Below, one piece after another: positions 45,733-58,477 of a stretch of DNA of 64,000 bases. The notes under the pieces are model-generated. The model worked only from the letters and a program-made list of their open reading frames with translations. It had not been told where the DNA came from and ran no database searches. Each line of letters opens with the position of its first letter. Within the stretch, counting starts at the first letter, position 1. The position numbers were made by a program, and so were the translations under genes. The stretch spans positions 1 through 64,000 of the forward strand of contig JADNRX010000115.1 in NCBI GenBank assembly GCA_015501595.1, in the 5' to 3' direction. Origin of the DNA: Hymenopellis radicata (lineage: Eukaryota; Basidiomycota; Agaricomycetes; Agaricales; Physalacriaceae).

Positions 45733-46815
45733 CTAGCTGGCGTTACGTTCTTTGAGCAAGCTTTCTCCCCATCCGCGCACTTCCTCGTGCCTAATATTAG
45801 GGAATGCTTGAATCGAAGAAAGTCTGAAGATCTTTGTAGGATTGGCCTTCTCGTATTCTAAAGCTGCAAATGATAACGTCAGGGATATTCTAAAGCTGTA
45901 AATGATAACGTCAGGGAGTACCCTGACGCACACGGCGTATCATATACCTTGGGACGCCATCTCGAATCTGTCGAGATCTGCATTATATAGAAGAAGTTGA
46001 GAAGAATTGCAGCAGATTCTGTCAGGTGCGTACCTTTTACGAAGCGAGCTTCTGGTGTTTCACCGGCTTCATATTCCTTCAACTCGGAGTCAGCGACGAC
46101 GCGCGTAACGTGAGAATGGAGATGAAATACCTTCCAAAGCGCTTCCATTCTTTGCGCAGCTGGGCTATCGTGCAACATTTCGTGCATAAATTATGCATGG
46201 CTTCCTGTTGATTCCTTTCAGTGAAAATTCAACACCAAGACGGCAGGTTGACCTCCTCTAAGCGACGTTTTTCGGCCTTAGTTATGCCTTCTCGCGGAGT
46301 GATGTCGCCAACTACAGCAGTTCAGCTACGAGAACGCCGAGAGCAGACGATCACCTTTGTGCTTCGGCTAGATCATGAACGAGTGCCATCATGACGCATC
46401 TGGCACGGTGATAAGCGTTTAATCGCGTGAAATGAACGCGACGGGACCCACTTGGATACATCGAGCATTTGATCGGTACACATCATCGCGAGCACGGCCA
46501 TTCTGTACATGTGGTCGGAATGCTGGGGAGTGACGTTGGAAAGAACACTTACGGATGGGAAAACGGGTATACCTCTCTGCACCAGGAATCTACTGTACAA
46601 TATTAGAGCCTTGCGCCGGCTTGGACGAGTTCTTACCCCATGATCAACCCAACCAGTTCGCTTCTGGGTCTTGATTGGATGAGTTTATAAGCCATGCCGG
46701 TAAAGCTCTATCACCTTTAGTCTTTCTAGTACATGAAAGAAAGCCAGTCTGTCCTTGTCTTGGTCTCCAGTAGAGGCATACAAAGGAGGAAAGACGCGTT
46801 ACTGGACGAGGACAT
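45733..46815 (-). pseudogene. HDDC2-like gene, unit 3 copy, frameshifted
   Basis: Collinear with the intact unit 2 copy but with several one-base changes in exons. One T is missing in exon 1 (GCGTTACTGG for GCGTTTACTGG on the plus strand), one base is extra in the PNIRHEE exon, and one G is missing in the KDLQTFF exon. Each shifts the frame. Most lie in short runs, so they may be assembly errors rather than real lesions. Confidence 0.65.
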
Positions 46816-47031
46816 GACAGCGAGTATCACGATGATTTGTCAGCGTTCCTCGGGAAGAAGGCAATTCGTTCCCACGGGCATGTTGGACCAAGTTCCTGCT
46901 TTCCAAGTCGACACCGCGACTTGCTTTCCGTTCCACAAAAATACACAAACTTGGTGAACTTTGTGCATATGAGCACAGAAAAGTCGCAAAAGTGGGGAAG
47001 AGGTGAGATTCTGTTGCCGTTTTGAGACGGG

Positions 47032-47591
47032 ATGCCGGCTAATTATACTGCGTCGTCCTCAGTCTTGATTTGTGGGGGCACTGCATGGTGAGCTCGCTGT
47101 CTGCCACGATGAGCACAGGCTGAGGTGGCGTTCAGGACGAAACTGGGCCGCAAGGAGCGCCCAGGAGGCCCCGGCCATGAGGACGAGTGAGTAGTCTCCT
47201 CTAACACGTCGGTTCCTGTATTGTTGACCAGCCCAGCCCGCCAAACCTCCTCGAGCCGCATATATTGCGCTCGCTGTCCAACATCAAGGCGACCTCGGTC
47301 CACACGTCGTGCAGCAGCTGCCATTTCGTCGTCCTCGACGTCGACGGCAACGCCTGGCTTTTTGGACGAAATGGTTCAAGTTGCCTTGGAGTCCCTGGGG
47401 TCGACGCGATCAGTGAGGACGCGCCGCGTAGACTGACCGCGGCGGAATTAGGCGCCGAACCGGGCGTACGCTTCATTGACGCGGCGTGCGGGCGGAATCA
47501 CACGCTGCTGGTTACCAGTGACGGACAGGTCTGGTCAGCCGGAATAAACAATGTTGGACAGTGCGGGCAGTCAAGGTTTCCGCTGGTATAA
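47032..47591 (+). pseudogene. Truncated RCC1-PHD gene, 5' fragment (unit 3)
   Basis: Identical in structure to the fragments at 7822 and 20440, with the same 55-bp deletion, stop and following minisatellite. Confidence 0.8.
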
Positions 47592-47970
47592 GGTGAGTCC
47601 TCTTCGCGGAGTGATGTCTTCGGGAGTCCTCTTCGTGGGGTCGTCTTTGCGTGGTCGTCTTCTTCGGGTGGGTGATGTCTTCGGGAGTCGTCTTCGGGTG
47701 GGTGATGTCTTCGCGGGGTCATCTTCACTGGTCGTCTTTGCGTGGTCGTCTTCGCGGGGTGATGTCTTCGGGAGTCGTCTTCGGGAGTCGTCTTCGTGGG
47801 TCGTCTTCGCGTGGTCATCTTCGGGTGGGTGATGTCTTCGCGGGTCGTCTTCGTGGGGGCGTCCTTCGGTTTTCCTCCGGGGGTCGTCTTCGTGGGGTCG
47901 TCCTCGCGTGGTTCGTCTTCGGGCTTGTCTTCCTGGGGTTTCCCGGGGCTTTCTGTATTTCGTAGCCTAC
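47592..47970. repeat. GTCGTCTTCG minisatellite (unit 3)
   Basis: Same array as at 8382 and 21000, with no difference seen even though the DNA after about 48248 is clearly diverged from the other two copies. Confidence 0.85.
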
Positions 47971-50900
47971 TCGTGTACTAGAGTAGTCCTAATAGTTGAG
48001 GAGATGTCTTCTTCGTGGGTGGGCCTTCTTCGGGTGACTGCTTCTCAGGTTGCGGGTTCAATTCAGAGGCGTGTCAATGTATTTTGTAACTGGGTGTGCT
48101 GCTCTCTCGCGGGTCGTGGTGGCTCCTCTTCATTGCGTGTGCGTGTGGTTGGCTCAAAGGACAAGTTTCGTAGGCAAAGGGTTATATTTTGTAGGCTACT
48201 CGACACATCTTGTACTAATAAAACTACTCGAAATAAGTTGTGAGTAGGGGCATAGTGCGTTGCTAAGTCGAGCTGGTCATCTCGGCCGAGATCCAAATCG
48301 CCGAGGCGGGGTGTCCTCCCACGGGCTGGCGAGTACAGCAATCGAGTCTCTCGCGGTAAGGCTAAAAAAAGGAGTCTCGGGTGCTGATGGCAGGAAACCA
48401 AGGCTAAACATCAACTGTGCGAGAGGTCGGTTCTGGGTCACAACATCCCTCCCTGATTCGCCCAGTCCCCGTCTTGGGCAGCCGAAGCTGTGATGTTTGC
48501 CCCCAGCACAAACGGACAGATAAGAGGGTCAGTGAGTGCATTTCGCGCGAGTCACCGTGACATACCTTGCTGCCGTCCAATTCACAGCACTGAAGCACGC
48601 GAATCGGGGCAAAATCCGAGTCTAAGACCTGGAAATCAGCAGAACGCGCATACCGGGAATCGAACCAGAGCACCGAGACAGTAGTCAAACAGAGTAGGCG
48701 TCTAGACAATAAACACGTTAGTCGAGGATGGCAGTACAAGGAAAGGTGCACTGACTCGGTGTCGAACACAAACTTGGAATTAAATGCCATGGACAAAACC
48801 GATGGAGGCAACATTACGACGACAGCAAGCAGTGAGGCGAATAGGTACAGAATAATGGCCGGGGATAGTCGCAGCATAACGGCAAGCAGGAAAAATGGGT
48901 GATGGGATTCACTAGATTTCCTGTGGCCTTTATACCTCTAGAGAATAGGGTTTGATATATTGAGGCACTGGCCGTGGGCCCGCAATCAGTCATCATGCTT
49001 GTGCACAGTATTTTCATTTGAAACCCGTCAGAAAGAGGCCGTGTGGCGCGCTTCAACAAACCCATATCCCTTTAGTGTCATTCGACGCGGCTGGTCTTCT
49101 GCTTTCGATACATATAGATAATGATATAGCACACAGTACATGCGAGCGTGTAGAGGTAGAATAAGAGCACACCATTAGCGGCCATCCGTAATTCACTTGG
49201 ACCTTCTGCAGGGCGGTATCAGTTACTGATGCAACAAATATTACTACGCGCTTGGGTAGACATACAGAGAGATTCAGACAAGGGTGCTTCCTGGCTTGAT
49301 TAGAGTCTCCAAGTAGGATACACGTCTACCACCAGAGAACTGAGTCCTCCTGTACAACCAGCAACGCTCGACGGACAGCGCCTGTTGAAAACGCGTACCT
49401 CAGCGGAGTCAAGGTAACGAAATAGAAGCGGTGCGCAATTACGCACGGAACTCTTCATCCGGGGCCTGATTTCGATCTCTGCAGGAGGGTCAGTCCGTAC
49501 AACCCATTCTTCCTTCCCCTCTCACCGTCACTTCCCGTCTAGCATCAACGTTCGGAGGCTAATAATTTCGCGGTATCGCCAAACCGCTCGCCAGCTTCCA
49601 CCGTTGGTAAGCTGTCCGTCGCCTGGTCCCAGGTCGCCCGCTGAAATTTCATGTAGTTCCCGAGTTGGAGAAGGTACCGGTAAGCGAATGAAACACTTAG
49701 ACATCCCGTATATTGACTGTGTCGAGCTCCAGAGCCCCTCAATTCTTCGAGATCCGGGCTCAGAAGTGGAGGATGTCGGGACAAGTCACAAGGTGCAGGT
49801 CGTCCGTAAGCATTCTAACGTCCCAACAGTCATACCCGCTCAATTCATCGAGATTCGGGGTCAGAATGTCGAGAATGCAAGAGAAACGGAGCCACGGAGG
49901 ATGAGAAGGTGCGTGTTGAACGCCCACAGCTTTTACGGCTGAGTTATTTCAACCTACAAGGCGCCCAAGTCATTTCGCACGCTGCTAGAGTATATACTGG
50001 CCAGGGGAAGGGCAGCGCCACGAAGAAGAGTCGCTCAATTCGTCGAGAACTGGAATTAGATTTCCAAAGGAGGAACGTGAAGCGAGGGACGAAGTGGGCG
50101 GTACGAGGTGGGTAATCGAATTCGGCCCCATTCGAAAGAACTGACACACGAGGACCCACAGACCCCATCAAACATCCAAACGAGCCGAATATCCAACAAG
50201 GAAAGGGTCGGATTCCAGAGACGCCGCGTCACGGACATGAAGGGCAGGAGCAAGAACATGTCGATCGTGTTCAGCCAAATGCGGAAGTTCACGCTTGACT
50301 TGTTACCATCACTGCCTTGATCTTCAAATCCGTTTCCTTGCTCCATCAACGCGTCGGCGCCTTCGGCGCCTCTGGGAACGACAAAGTCCTCGATTATCAA
50401 CTTTGGATTGCGAAGAACGGCGCAGTGGGATTGATCCAGTGTTGATGGCCTCGCCGGCCAGGCTTGGATCTTAGGTGAAAAGTGCTTTTTTTCACCTTTT
50501 TTTCGCGTCATTTGTGACTCATTTGATGTTAGATATGCTCCCAATATGTGCGCGACTTTGTGAGTCTTCTTCCCTTCGCTGTATTGATCTAGAGGCTGAT
50601 TTCGGCAGAGGACGTATGGATGGACCGCGGTGGCTTCGCCGCCGCCTCGACTAGGCGTCTACCTGTAGAGAAAGCGACGACGTTCCCATGGAAACCGAGG
50701 TCTTGATCTGGAGCAGGCGTGGATGTCCTCGCCGGACCGGCTTTTGGTCCAGGCGAAAAGGTGCGTGTTTTGCGCCCATTTTGATCTTTCATTTCTAACT
50801 ACATTTCATTAGATCTACATCTGGCGCCATCAAATAAGGTACGTTTGCCTCCATATTTTGCGATATTCTTCATCTCACCAGGTTCCATTAGTCGAGGCGG

Positions 50901-53900
50901 CGAAGTCGCACGTTCAAACAACTCGAGGAACAACGCCACAACTTAGGAACCCGCAATTTCGCAAATCTTATGGCGTGTGGTGGCCTCGCCGGCCCGGCTT
51001 TTTTTCTGAGAAAAAGGTCCTAATATTTCCTTTCAAGTTCACGTTGGTTGCTGACTTGGGTCCATTAGTTCAAATACCTTGAAATCAAACACGGACCTAT
51101 ACTCGTACGCCGGGCCTACCGCTAATTGCAGCCGCTGATCCCGATCTGAATCTGAATTGGCTCGGTTTTATGGACCAATTCGGACGTCTTGGTGACGAAC
51201 TTCCACGGGTACGTCGTCTTGTGTTCTTCTTCAGTTCCGGGGCTAATTCCTTGTCCCAGGGCTACGATATTACCTTCAAAGCAGTGAACAGCGGCGCCTC
51301 CGATGCTACGCTCGCATTATGGGGTTCCACTGCTCGCCATAGTGACGTCTTGCCACCAATTTACGCCACACTTCGATTTCATTCTCGCCTTCCTGGACCC
51401 CGGCGCTGATGGGTCGCTCTCATCAGTGACTTGCTTAGTACCCCGTCACCGTCGTCTTAGAGCACCAGCAACCGCTACGTACCCGGCAGATATTCTCAAC
51501 TCGCCTAGACTCTTCGGAATTTCAACGTGGACCTGCTCATACGCCCAGCCTGCGGCTAATCGTATCTGCTAATGCCGATCTTACTCTGACGGCGTTCGGC
51601 TTTACGGCCTCATTTGGACCATTGACGATGAATTGGACCTGGTACGTGACATCAGCCTCGCGCGCTTTCTAGACTAACGACATAATTCAGTACCTCAATT
51701 TTCATTGGATAGCAGTGAGCAGCGGTGCTTCCGCCGCTGCGCTCGCGCTGCAAGCTTCTCACTGCTGGGATAACGACGGTTCTTGACATTCTCCGCCACA
51801 CTTCACTTCAGACGATATGGACGTCAAACTTCTGCTCGTCCACGACGAGTCGGCACTACCAGGTGACGTGTCTCTGCTTTGCTTAGACCACGGCGATGTT
51901 GATGACGGGATGCGTTCATTTCGGGTTCGTGCCTCGTTTATTCTGATCATTTTAACGGAGCTAACTCGGTTATAGTTCGTATCCACGGCGCATTAATTTC
52001 ACCGTAACTCGCCCTGTTTGACGTTGATTCTGACTCTGTGGGGATGGGTTTCGACTATGGGTACACTTCTCGCGCGAGGCGAACTTGGGACCGGCTAGCG
52101 CGGACTGCGCTGCATTATCACCAGTAGACTACGTTGCCTTCCGTGTAGAAGTATATGTACATGTCGTAGCTACGTTCAAATGAAACTTAAATTGTTTTAT
52201 ACCTATTCTGCGCGAATGTCAATGAAATCAACGAGAATACTTGCCGTAGACTAGAATTGTGTTGCTTGCTGTACTCAACAAATGTGTATATCGCAATTTT
52301 CACTTCGTCGGAGCTCTCTACAGCTGTAAAAATACATGGGAGAGTATAGTACAAGATACTAGTAAAACATGGTTAGTACCCAAAGTCACACAAAAACATA
52401 GCCACGAAGTTCTCGCACCTGTTGAAGGTTACGGAGAAGTCAATATCTCCGTAACATCCAATTCCAACTTCTCCAAAACTTCGTCCAGGGTGAGCCCATG
52501 AACTAGTGCATTCGATACTATGAACCCTGAGGATGATGTCCGTCGGGTCGCCAGGTCGATTGGACGTATCCAGCAGAGGAAATTACCTCCTCTTGCTCAG
52601 CGACTCACGACAGTCGTCCTTATGTTATAGACCCCCAATCAGCTCGGAATTAGCGGCAAAACATCGTAGTTGAATGTCACCATGCGGGTATAGTAACCCC
52701 AAGTGATCGAGATCGCTTGACCTTGAACCACGACGTGTCCGGTCTGCAGACGCTTACACCAACTCGTCTGCGTGCACTCCCACTCTCCGCGACCTCTGGC
52801 GACCTTGATTTTACCTTGAGACTACTGTCTGTGTTACGTAATCCTAAATCCGACGCTTTGTTGGACCGTTAACGCGTCCTGAGGACGACTTTTCGCGTCA
52901 GAGGCTCTGCAAGGCGTCCGAGACCCTGCACATCGATGACACGAGGATTTCTTGAACCCTATGACGCGTCTGGGGCATCGACAATCTTATCTGGTCTCTC
53001 GCGGATGTGGGGAAATGACGCCAGTGCTCGTCTTCCTCCTCCGTCCCTCTGAAACTTTGGGGTAAAACTCGTTTCCCGCTCTCTTTTATTAACTCTGACA
53101 ACTGTACTAGGTGTATCTACCCTGAATACACTGTCTACGACTATTTACTCGCTTATGCAGGAAATCGATTCAACGTTAACGCGCGATTCGCGCTTTGTCG
53201 CCGACATGCTGAAAAGGTTCGTACCTTTTCCATGTCTCAACGGCCTGGATTTTGTGCTGACTGATATCAGAACGTAAACGGGCGCCTTTCTCAGTTCTTT
53301 AAATGGTTTAATTGGCAACGCGAAGCGTTGCACCCGTACGGGTGAAAAGTCCATTCTGTAAGTTTTCAATAGCTCCGTGCCCAGGCGCTTCACTATGACT
53401 CCCATCAGATTCTCGGAGATCGACCCTGCAGCTAATTCCGGCGCTTTGAGTGTTGGAAGCTTCGTTCGAGGACGGGAAACCCGTTACGGTGCATTCTGGA
53501 GGAGGAGGTAAGTTTCATTTGGTTTGGGTTCACTGCGTATCCTGAGCTCTAACCTATATGAAAGTTCAACTCTTATATTTCCTGTAGTCGTATCCTTCTC
53601 GCTGTCTTTTGTTCAGGGCGACCAATTGAACAGAAGCGAGATTGTGTGGCGGGGCAATATGCGCCCGAATATTGGAAAGATTTCGTTTGGTCCGACGCTC
53701 GCGCATCACTGCGGTTGGTTACCCGGATGTATTTCTGTCTCTGATGGAACCTGGAGGCCTGGAAATCGGAATAAAAGGCGATGGGATTTTGCTGGAATCC
53801 ATCATTCCCTCTCTCTCCCATTCTTCCCTCGTCCACTAATCTTACTCGGGTCTCGCTACTGTTCGGTGAGTCCTGCATTAATTTTCACGCTGTCCCTAAC

Positions 53901-55238
53901 ATTTACTTTACCAACAGGCTCGACCCCATGATTTCTTGATGAGTCTGTCGGTGCCGCCCTTGAGCTTGATGTTGGGGCCGTACTCCATTGCGGTCGAATG
54001 GGATATGGAGCGCGACGTCTTCTATTATCCATTGGCCTTGCTCAACGGTTTACAGTCCTAGCTCAGGAGATTCTTGAGGCCTTGGTCACCTCACGCCCGC
54101 TGCATCTGTCGGCATACTTAACAGTTCGTCTCGATACGCAACCATGTACGTCGTTGCTAGGGCCTGTCTCACTAACTAACTGTTGTTTTGTAGGACTACA
54201 CCGAAGTCATCGCCGACGGCGTCGTCATGCAAAGGTGAGATTTTTAAATTTGCCTCATTCCTTCAGAAACTGATGTTGTCCTTTAGATGTGAGTACAATG
54301 GTGTATAACGACTGAAGTCGAAGGAACGGGACCGTAGCATGGCGAGTACGCCGTCGTTATGGACCTACAACGTGCGCCGAACCCGCCAGACGTGGCGCGA
54401 GTGGTGGGCGGGAGATCGGAATAATCGTCGACTTCAAGCTGGTAGCGTATGGAACGAGAATATTGTTGTGAACCCTGGGCGTGGAGACCCACCGCTTTCT
54501 CATCCCGCCATGGTGAGCTCTTGTAATTCAAGCCGGTTCTTACCAAGTTGACATTTGTACCTTAGACTTGTATTTCACCTAGGTGCCGACGTTGGCCTAG
54601 CCGTGTGGTCTCGGCTGGAACGACGAGGACATTGCCAGGTGCTCGGTAAGTCTTTGGCAAGGCTTGTTACTATTGAGTGCATACTAACATCGTTGTCTTC
54701 CCAGACTTTGACTGGGGTTACACGAGAGAGATCGTTGACCGTTGGCGCAAGCCCCACACCGTGCTACAGGGGAAGATTCCTACCTCAGCTATGTAGCCCC
54801 GGCTGCGACGTAGACTCGGCTTGGTGGGATTCGCGGGTTCTGTCACGTAGTAGTATTAGCCTTAGTTTACATTGTATGTTTACCGTTTCTTCGAGGTACT
54901 TCATAGTAAGTCGTCTCTCGCTTCCTTACACTCCCTTCATACTGACAAGGTTCCGTAGTATACAGGATTTGACCTCCCCGCCCCATAAGTCTGACGGGAT
55001 CGATGGCCTCCACCACGCGCATGTACACCCTAGTCTCAAGATCGCGAAGCCTCCACGTCAAGTTTCAACACGACGCCCGCCACCTGAGAGGGCGTGAAGT
55101 GAACAAACACCGCAGAAGATGGTTGATGACGCGCCTCGAGCACACCGCCTTCTCCAGGCGTGCTCCTCGCATTGGAGAGAGGAAGGAACGGCGAGGGTGA
55201 GGAGGTACGCACGCAGTGTGTCAGCGCCCTCTAAGGCT
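47971..55238 (+). other. Block B, copy 3 (diverged and less decayed)
   Basis: Up to about 48247 this equals copies 1 and 2. After that it shows many substitutions and indels. The unknown multi-exon gene lies at about 49640-50316. The exon-like stretch at about 51125-51210 has no stops: TGG at 51158 and CAA at 51176 stand where copies 1 and 2 have TAG and TAA. The 1.2 kb at 14710-15880 of copy 1 is replaced by about 0.4 kb of other sequence (53820-54220), with the exon-like reading ELDVGAVLHCGRMGYGARRL. No family is recognised. Confidence 0.5.
50350..51080. repeat. Three tandem ~270-bp repeats with TTCG hairpins (copy 3)
   Basis: Same array as in copies 1 and 2. The first stem (GGCGCCTTCGGCGCC) is unchanged, the second has a changed arm (GGTGGCTTCGCCGCCG), and the third is shortened to GGCGGCGAAG. 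Confidence 0.6.
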
Positions 55239-55447
55239 ATCGTCTCGATAGCGCCGGGGCTGTTTGCGACGGCGATGACGGAGCAGTTTCAGGGCGATTC
55301 CTGATCAACGCGGGGACGCTCCATCCGAAGCGCTTTGGGGCGCCGGAGGAGTTTGCGGTGACGGTGGGGTGGATTTTGGAGTGCGACTATGTGAATGGGG
55401 AGACGGTCAAGCTTACGGGGGGGACGAGGGTGCCGGTGAAGCTGTAA
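55239..55447 (+). pseudogene. SDR2 3' fragment, unit 4 (shortest)
   Basis: Only the second half of SDR2 exon 4 is left, from VSIAPGLF onward, with an 11-bp deletion in the middle. The end NGETVKLTGG to the stop is kept. The left junction differs from that in units 2 and 3. Confidence 0.8.
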
Positions 55448-57196
55448 ACAAACACATCATATTCACTATACCCCAGAGCATGAATTGGATACACACGTGG
55501 AGAGTATATGCAGAGGAGGGATGCAGGTACAGAAGCACGGATAATAATCTGCCCGATGGATAACTAGCATCGACTCTTATCAGCGTCTTCTTCTGCACGC
55601 CTGTGACGACGCGTCAAGTCCGACTGCGTATCGTTGTCCTTGTACGTCTCTAGCTGGAGGCCCTCCGAGAACGCCGAGCTCTTCTTCCGTCCAGCGTAGA
55701 AGGTAGCAGGAATCCCGAGGCCAAGGCTAAAACGGTAACACGGGCTAGAAACGGGTGGCGGGTGGCGACGCCAGTGCAATACGACCAAACAGGAATGGAT
55801 AGAGGAGTGGGTTCCTACGAAGTATTCTGCGGGGCAGGGAAATGCACTAAAAGCCTCAGAATATGGGTCAGCGTCTCGCCTATCTGTGGGGCTGTTGGAA
55901 GGTCGAGTCAGTGTCCGCCCGAACGAACCCCGTGGTTCCCTCTCGGCGATGAGATGAGGTTTCAATGCCTTAGTACTGTATGTAATGCTCCACTGCTTCA
56001 TCGAATCCATATCTCAACTCGAGTTCCATTAACTTCATCATGCGGCAAGTCTTCACTACTCTCATCACCCTCGCTATGGCTTTCACCGCCTCTGCTTAGG
56101 CTTCCCCAGCTGAGGCTGAAGGTGTCGCGTACGTCCTTCACGGCTTCTCCTGGAGGCGAAGGACTAATGTCTTCGCGCTTTTAGTGCCCGTGGGCCGTGT
56201 GTCTGGGATGACTGCTTCAACCAGGGCTACACCACCGGCTACGGTGCTGGATGCAGCTCTGCTGGCGCTAAGTGTCTGTATTTTTCATCAAGTGGTCTAC
56301 CAGCAGGCGACTAAGCCAGCATACAGAGAAGAGCATCAACTCACCTGCACTGGCAGCAACGGCGACGCCTACAACCAGCCTGCAGGGCTTCAACGCTGGG
56401 TTCAACAAAGGTTTCAATGCTTGCCAGTAATCGGTAGGCCTGCATTTGTCTTACACTTTTTCATCTGATGAATTATCGCTTTTTAGTACTTATTGATTTA
56501 GGACAAAGCCCAGAACGGGCGTTAGCTTTCACTAGTCGTAACTGCGATAATATAAGTTGTGATCTGTTTTCAACAAGTGATTTCACAGCAGCAGAAGAAT
56601 AAACCTCTAGGAGCAGACTTTACTCACACTTGAAACGGAGATCAGAAAGTATCTTCCTGTGGGCGACGAAACGCCCACGGGGAAGACCTAACACGAGAAT
56701 TAATGTTGCCTTTGGCGGTCCTGCTACCATACACATACAAGAGGTACACTGGATGCATGTACGTCGCTCGCAATTGACAGTGTTTTGAAGCTTCAATCAG
56801 CGGAAGAGCGCTGCCTAAGCTTCACTTTCAGAAAAGGTTGGGGTGCGAGAGAGTTAATGTAGGCACGACCTGAGACCACCCTCGAAACCCGAGAATCTAA
56901 AGATCAATGATAACGCAGTATACCCTTGCTAAACGTGGCCGTGGACGGCGTGCGAAGAAATTGGGGCCATCTGGTACTGACCAATGCGGAGCGGTATCAG
57001 TATGCTGAAACTGGCGGGAGGTGAGGCTGCTGGCGTGGAGCCGTGGAACCAAAAAACATTCATGAGAAGGGGGTGCGTCACATGATAATCATGGGAAGTC
57101 AGTTCTCATTGCTGGACGCGGTAATCTAGATGAAGGTTGAAAACGGATGCTTTGAATTTGATGTCGGAAGTAACAACGTGCTTACCGTACTAATAG
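55448..57196. other. Unit 4 middle region
   Basis: Collinear with 17376-19135, with the decayed membrane-protein exon (minus, about 55564-56010), the secreted-protein pseudogene and non-coding DNA. Confidence 0.7.
56040..56430 (+). pseudogene. Small secreted protein pseudogene, unit 4
   Basis: Same layout and same TAG and exon 2 shift as in units 2 and 3, with one further base lost near 56200 (CGTGTGTCTGG for CGTGGCGTCTGG type change). Confidence 0.65.
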
Positions 57197-58260
57197 CTAG
57201 CTGGCGTTACGTTCTTTGAGCAAGCTTTCTCCCCATCCCGCGCACTTCCTCGTGCCTAATATTAGGGATGCTTGAATCGAAGAAAGTCTGAAGGTCTTTC
57301 GTAGGATTGGCCTTCTCGTATTCTAAAGCTGCAAATGATAACAGTCAGGGAGTACCCTGACGCACACGGCGTATCATATACCTTGGGACGCCATCTCGAA
57401 TCTGTCGAGATCTGCATTATATAGAAGAAGTTGAGAAGAATTGCAGCAGATTCTGTCAGGTGCGTACCTTTTACGAAGCGAGCTTCTGGTGTTTCACCGG
57501 CTTCATATTCCTTCAACTCGGAGTCAGCGACGGCGTGTACGTGAGAATGGAGATGAAATACCTTCCAAAGCGCTTCCATTCTTTGCGCAGGCTGGGCTAT
57601 CGTTGCAACATTTCGTGCATAAAATTATGCATGGCTTCCTGTTGATTCCTTTCAGTGAAAATTCAACACCAAGACGGCCAGGTTTGACCTCCTCTAACGA
57701 CGTTTTTCGGCCTTACTTATGCCTTCTCGCGGAGTGATGTCGCCAACTACAGCAGTTCAGCTACGAGAACGCCGAGAGCAGACGGATCACCTTGTGCTTC
57801 GGCTAGATCATGACGAGTGCCATCATGACGCATCTGGCACGGTGATAAGCGTTTAATCGCGTGAAATGAACGCGACAGGACCCACTTGGATACATCGAGC
57901 ATTTGATCGGTACACATCATCGCGAGCACGGCCATTCTGTACATGTGATCGGATATGCTGGGGAGTGACGTTTGGAAAGACACTACGGAATGGGAAACGG
58001 TCATACCTCTCTGCACCAGGAATCTACTGTACAATATTAGAGCCTTGAAAGCAGCCGGCTTGGACGAGTTCTTACCCCATGATCAACCCAACCAGTTCGC
58101 TTCTGGGTCTTACTGGATGAGTTTGAAGAGAGAAGCCATGCCGGTAAAGCTCTATCACCTTTAGTCTTTCTAAAACATGAAAGAAAGCCAGTCTGTCCTT
58201 GTCTTGGTCTCCAGTAGAGGCGTACAAAGGAGGAAAGACGCGTTCACTGGACGAGGACAT
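57197..58260 (-). pseudogene. HDDC2-like gene, unit 4 copy, frameshifted
   Basis: This copy sits next to the complete RCC1-PHD gene and so probably at the ancestral place, yet it is damaged. A base is lost in the KRRLEE exon, which makes a TAG at once. Two bases are added in the LHDSPAAQ exon, one is lost just before VHDLAE, and one is added in VRGWG. Exon 1 is whole (MSSSSERVFPPLY). If these are assembly errors the gene would be intact; otherwise function rests with units 1 and 2. Confidence 0.65.
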
Positions 58261-58477
58261 GACAGCGAGGTATCACGATGATTTGTCAGCGTTCCTCGGG
58301 AAGAAGGCAATTCGTTCCCACGGGCATGTTGGACCAAGTTCCTGCTTTCCAAGTCGACACCGCGACTTGCTTTCCGTTCCACAAAAATACACAAACTTGG
58401 TGAACTTTGTGCATATGAGCACAGAAAAGTCGCAAAAGTGGGGAAGAGGTGAGATTCTGTTGCCGTTTTGAGACGGG
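58261..58477. promoter_or_regulatory. Divergent intergenic region, HDDC2 / RCC1-PHD
   Basis: 217 bp lie between the two start codons. This is the original of the shared control region repeated in units 1-3. Conservation across all four copies is near complete. Its role as a promoter is inferred. Confidence 0.5.
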
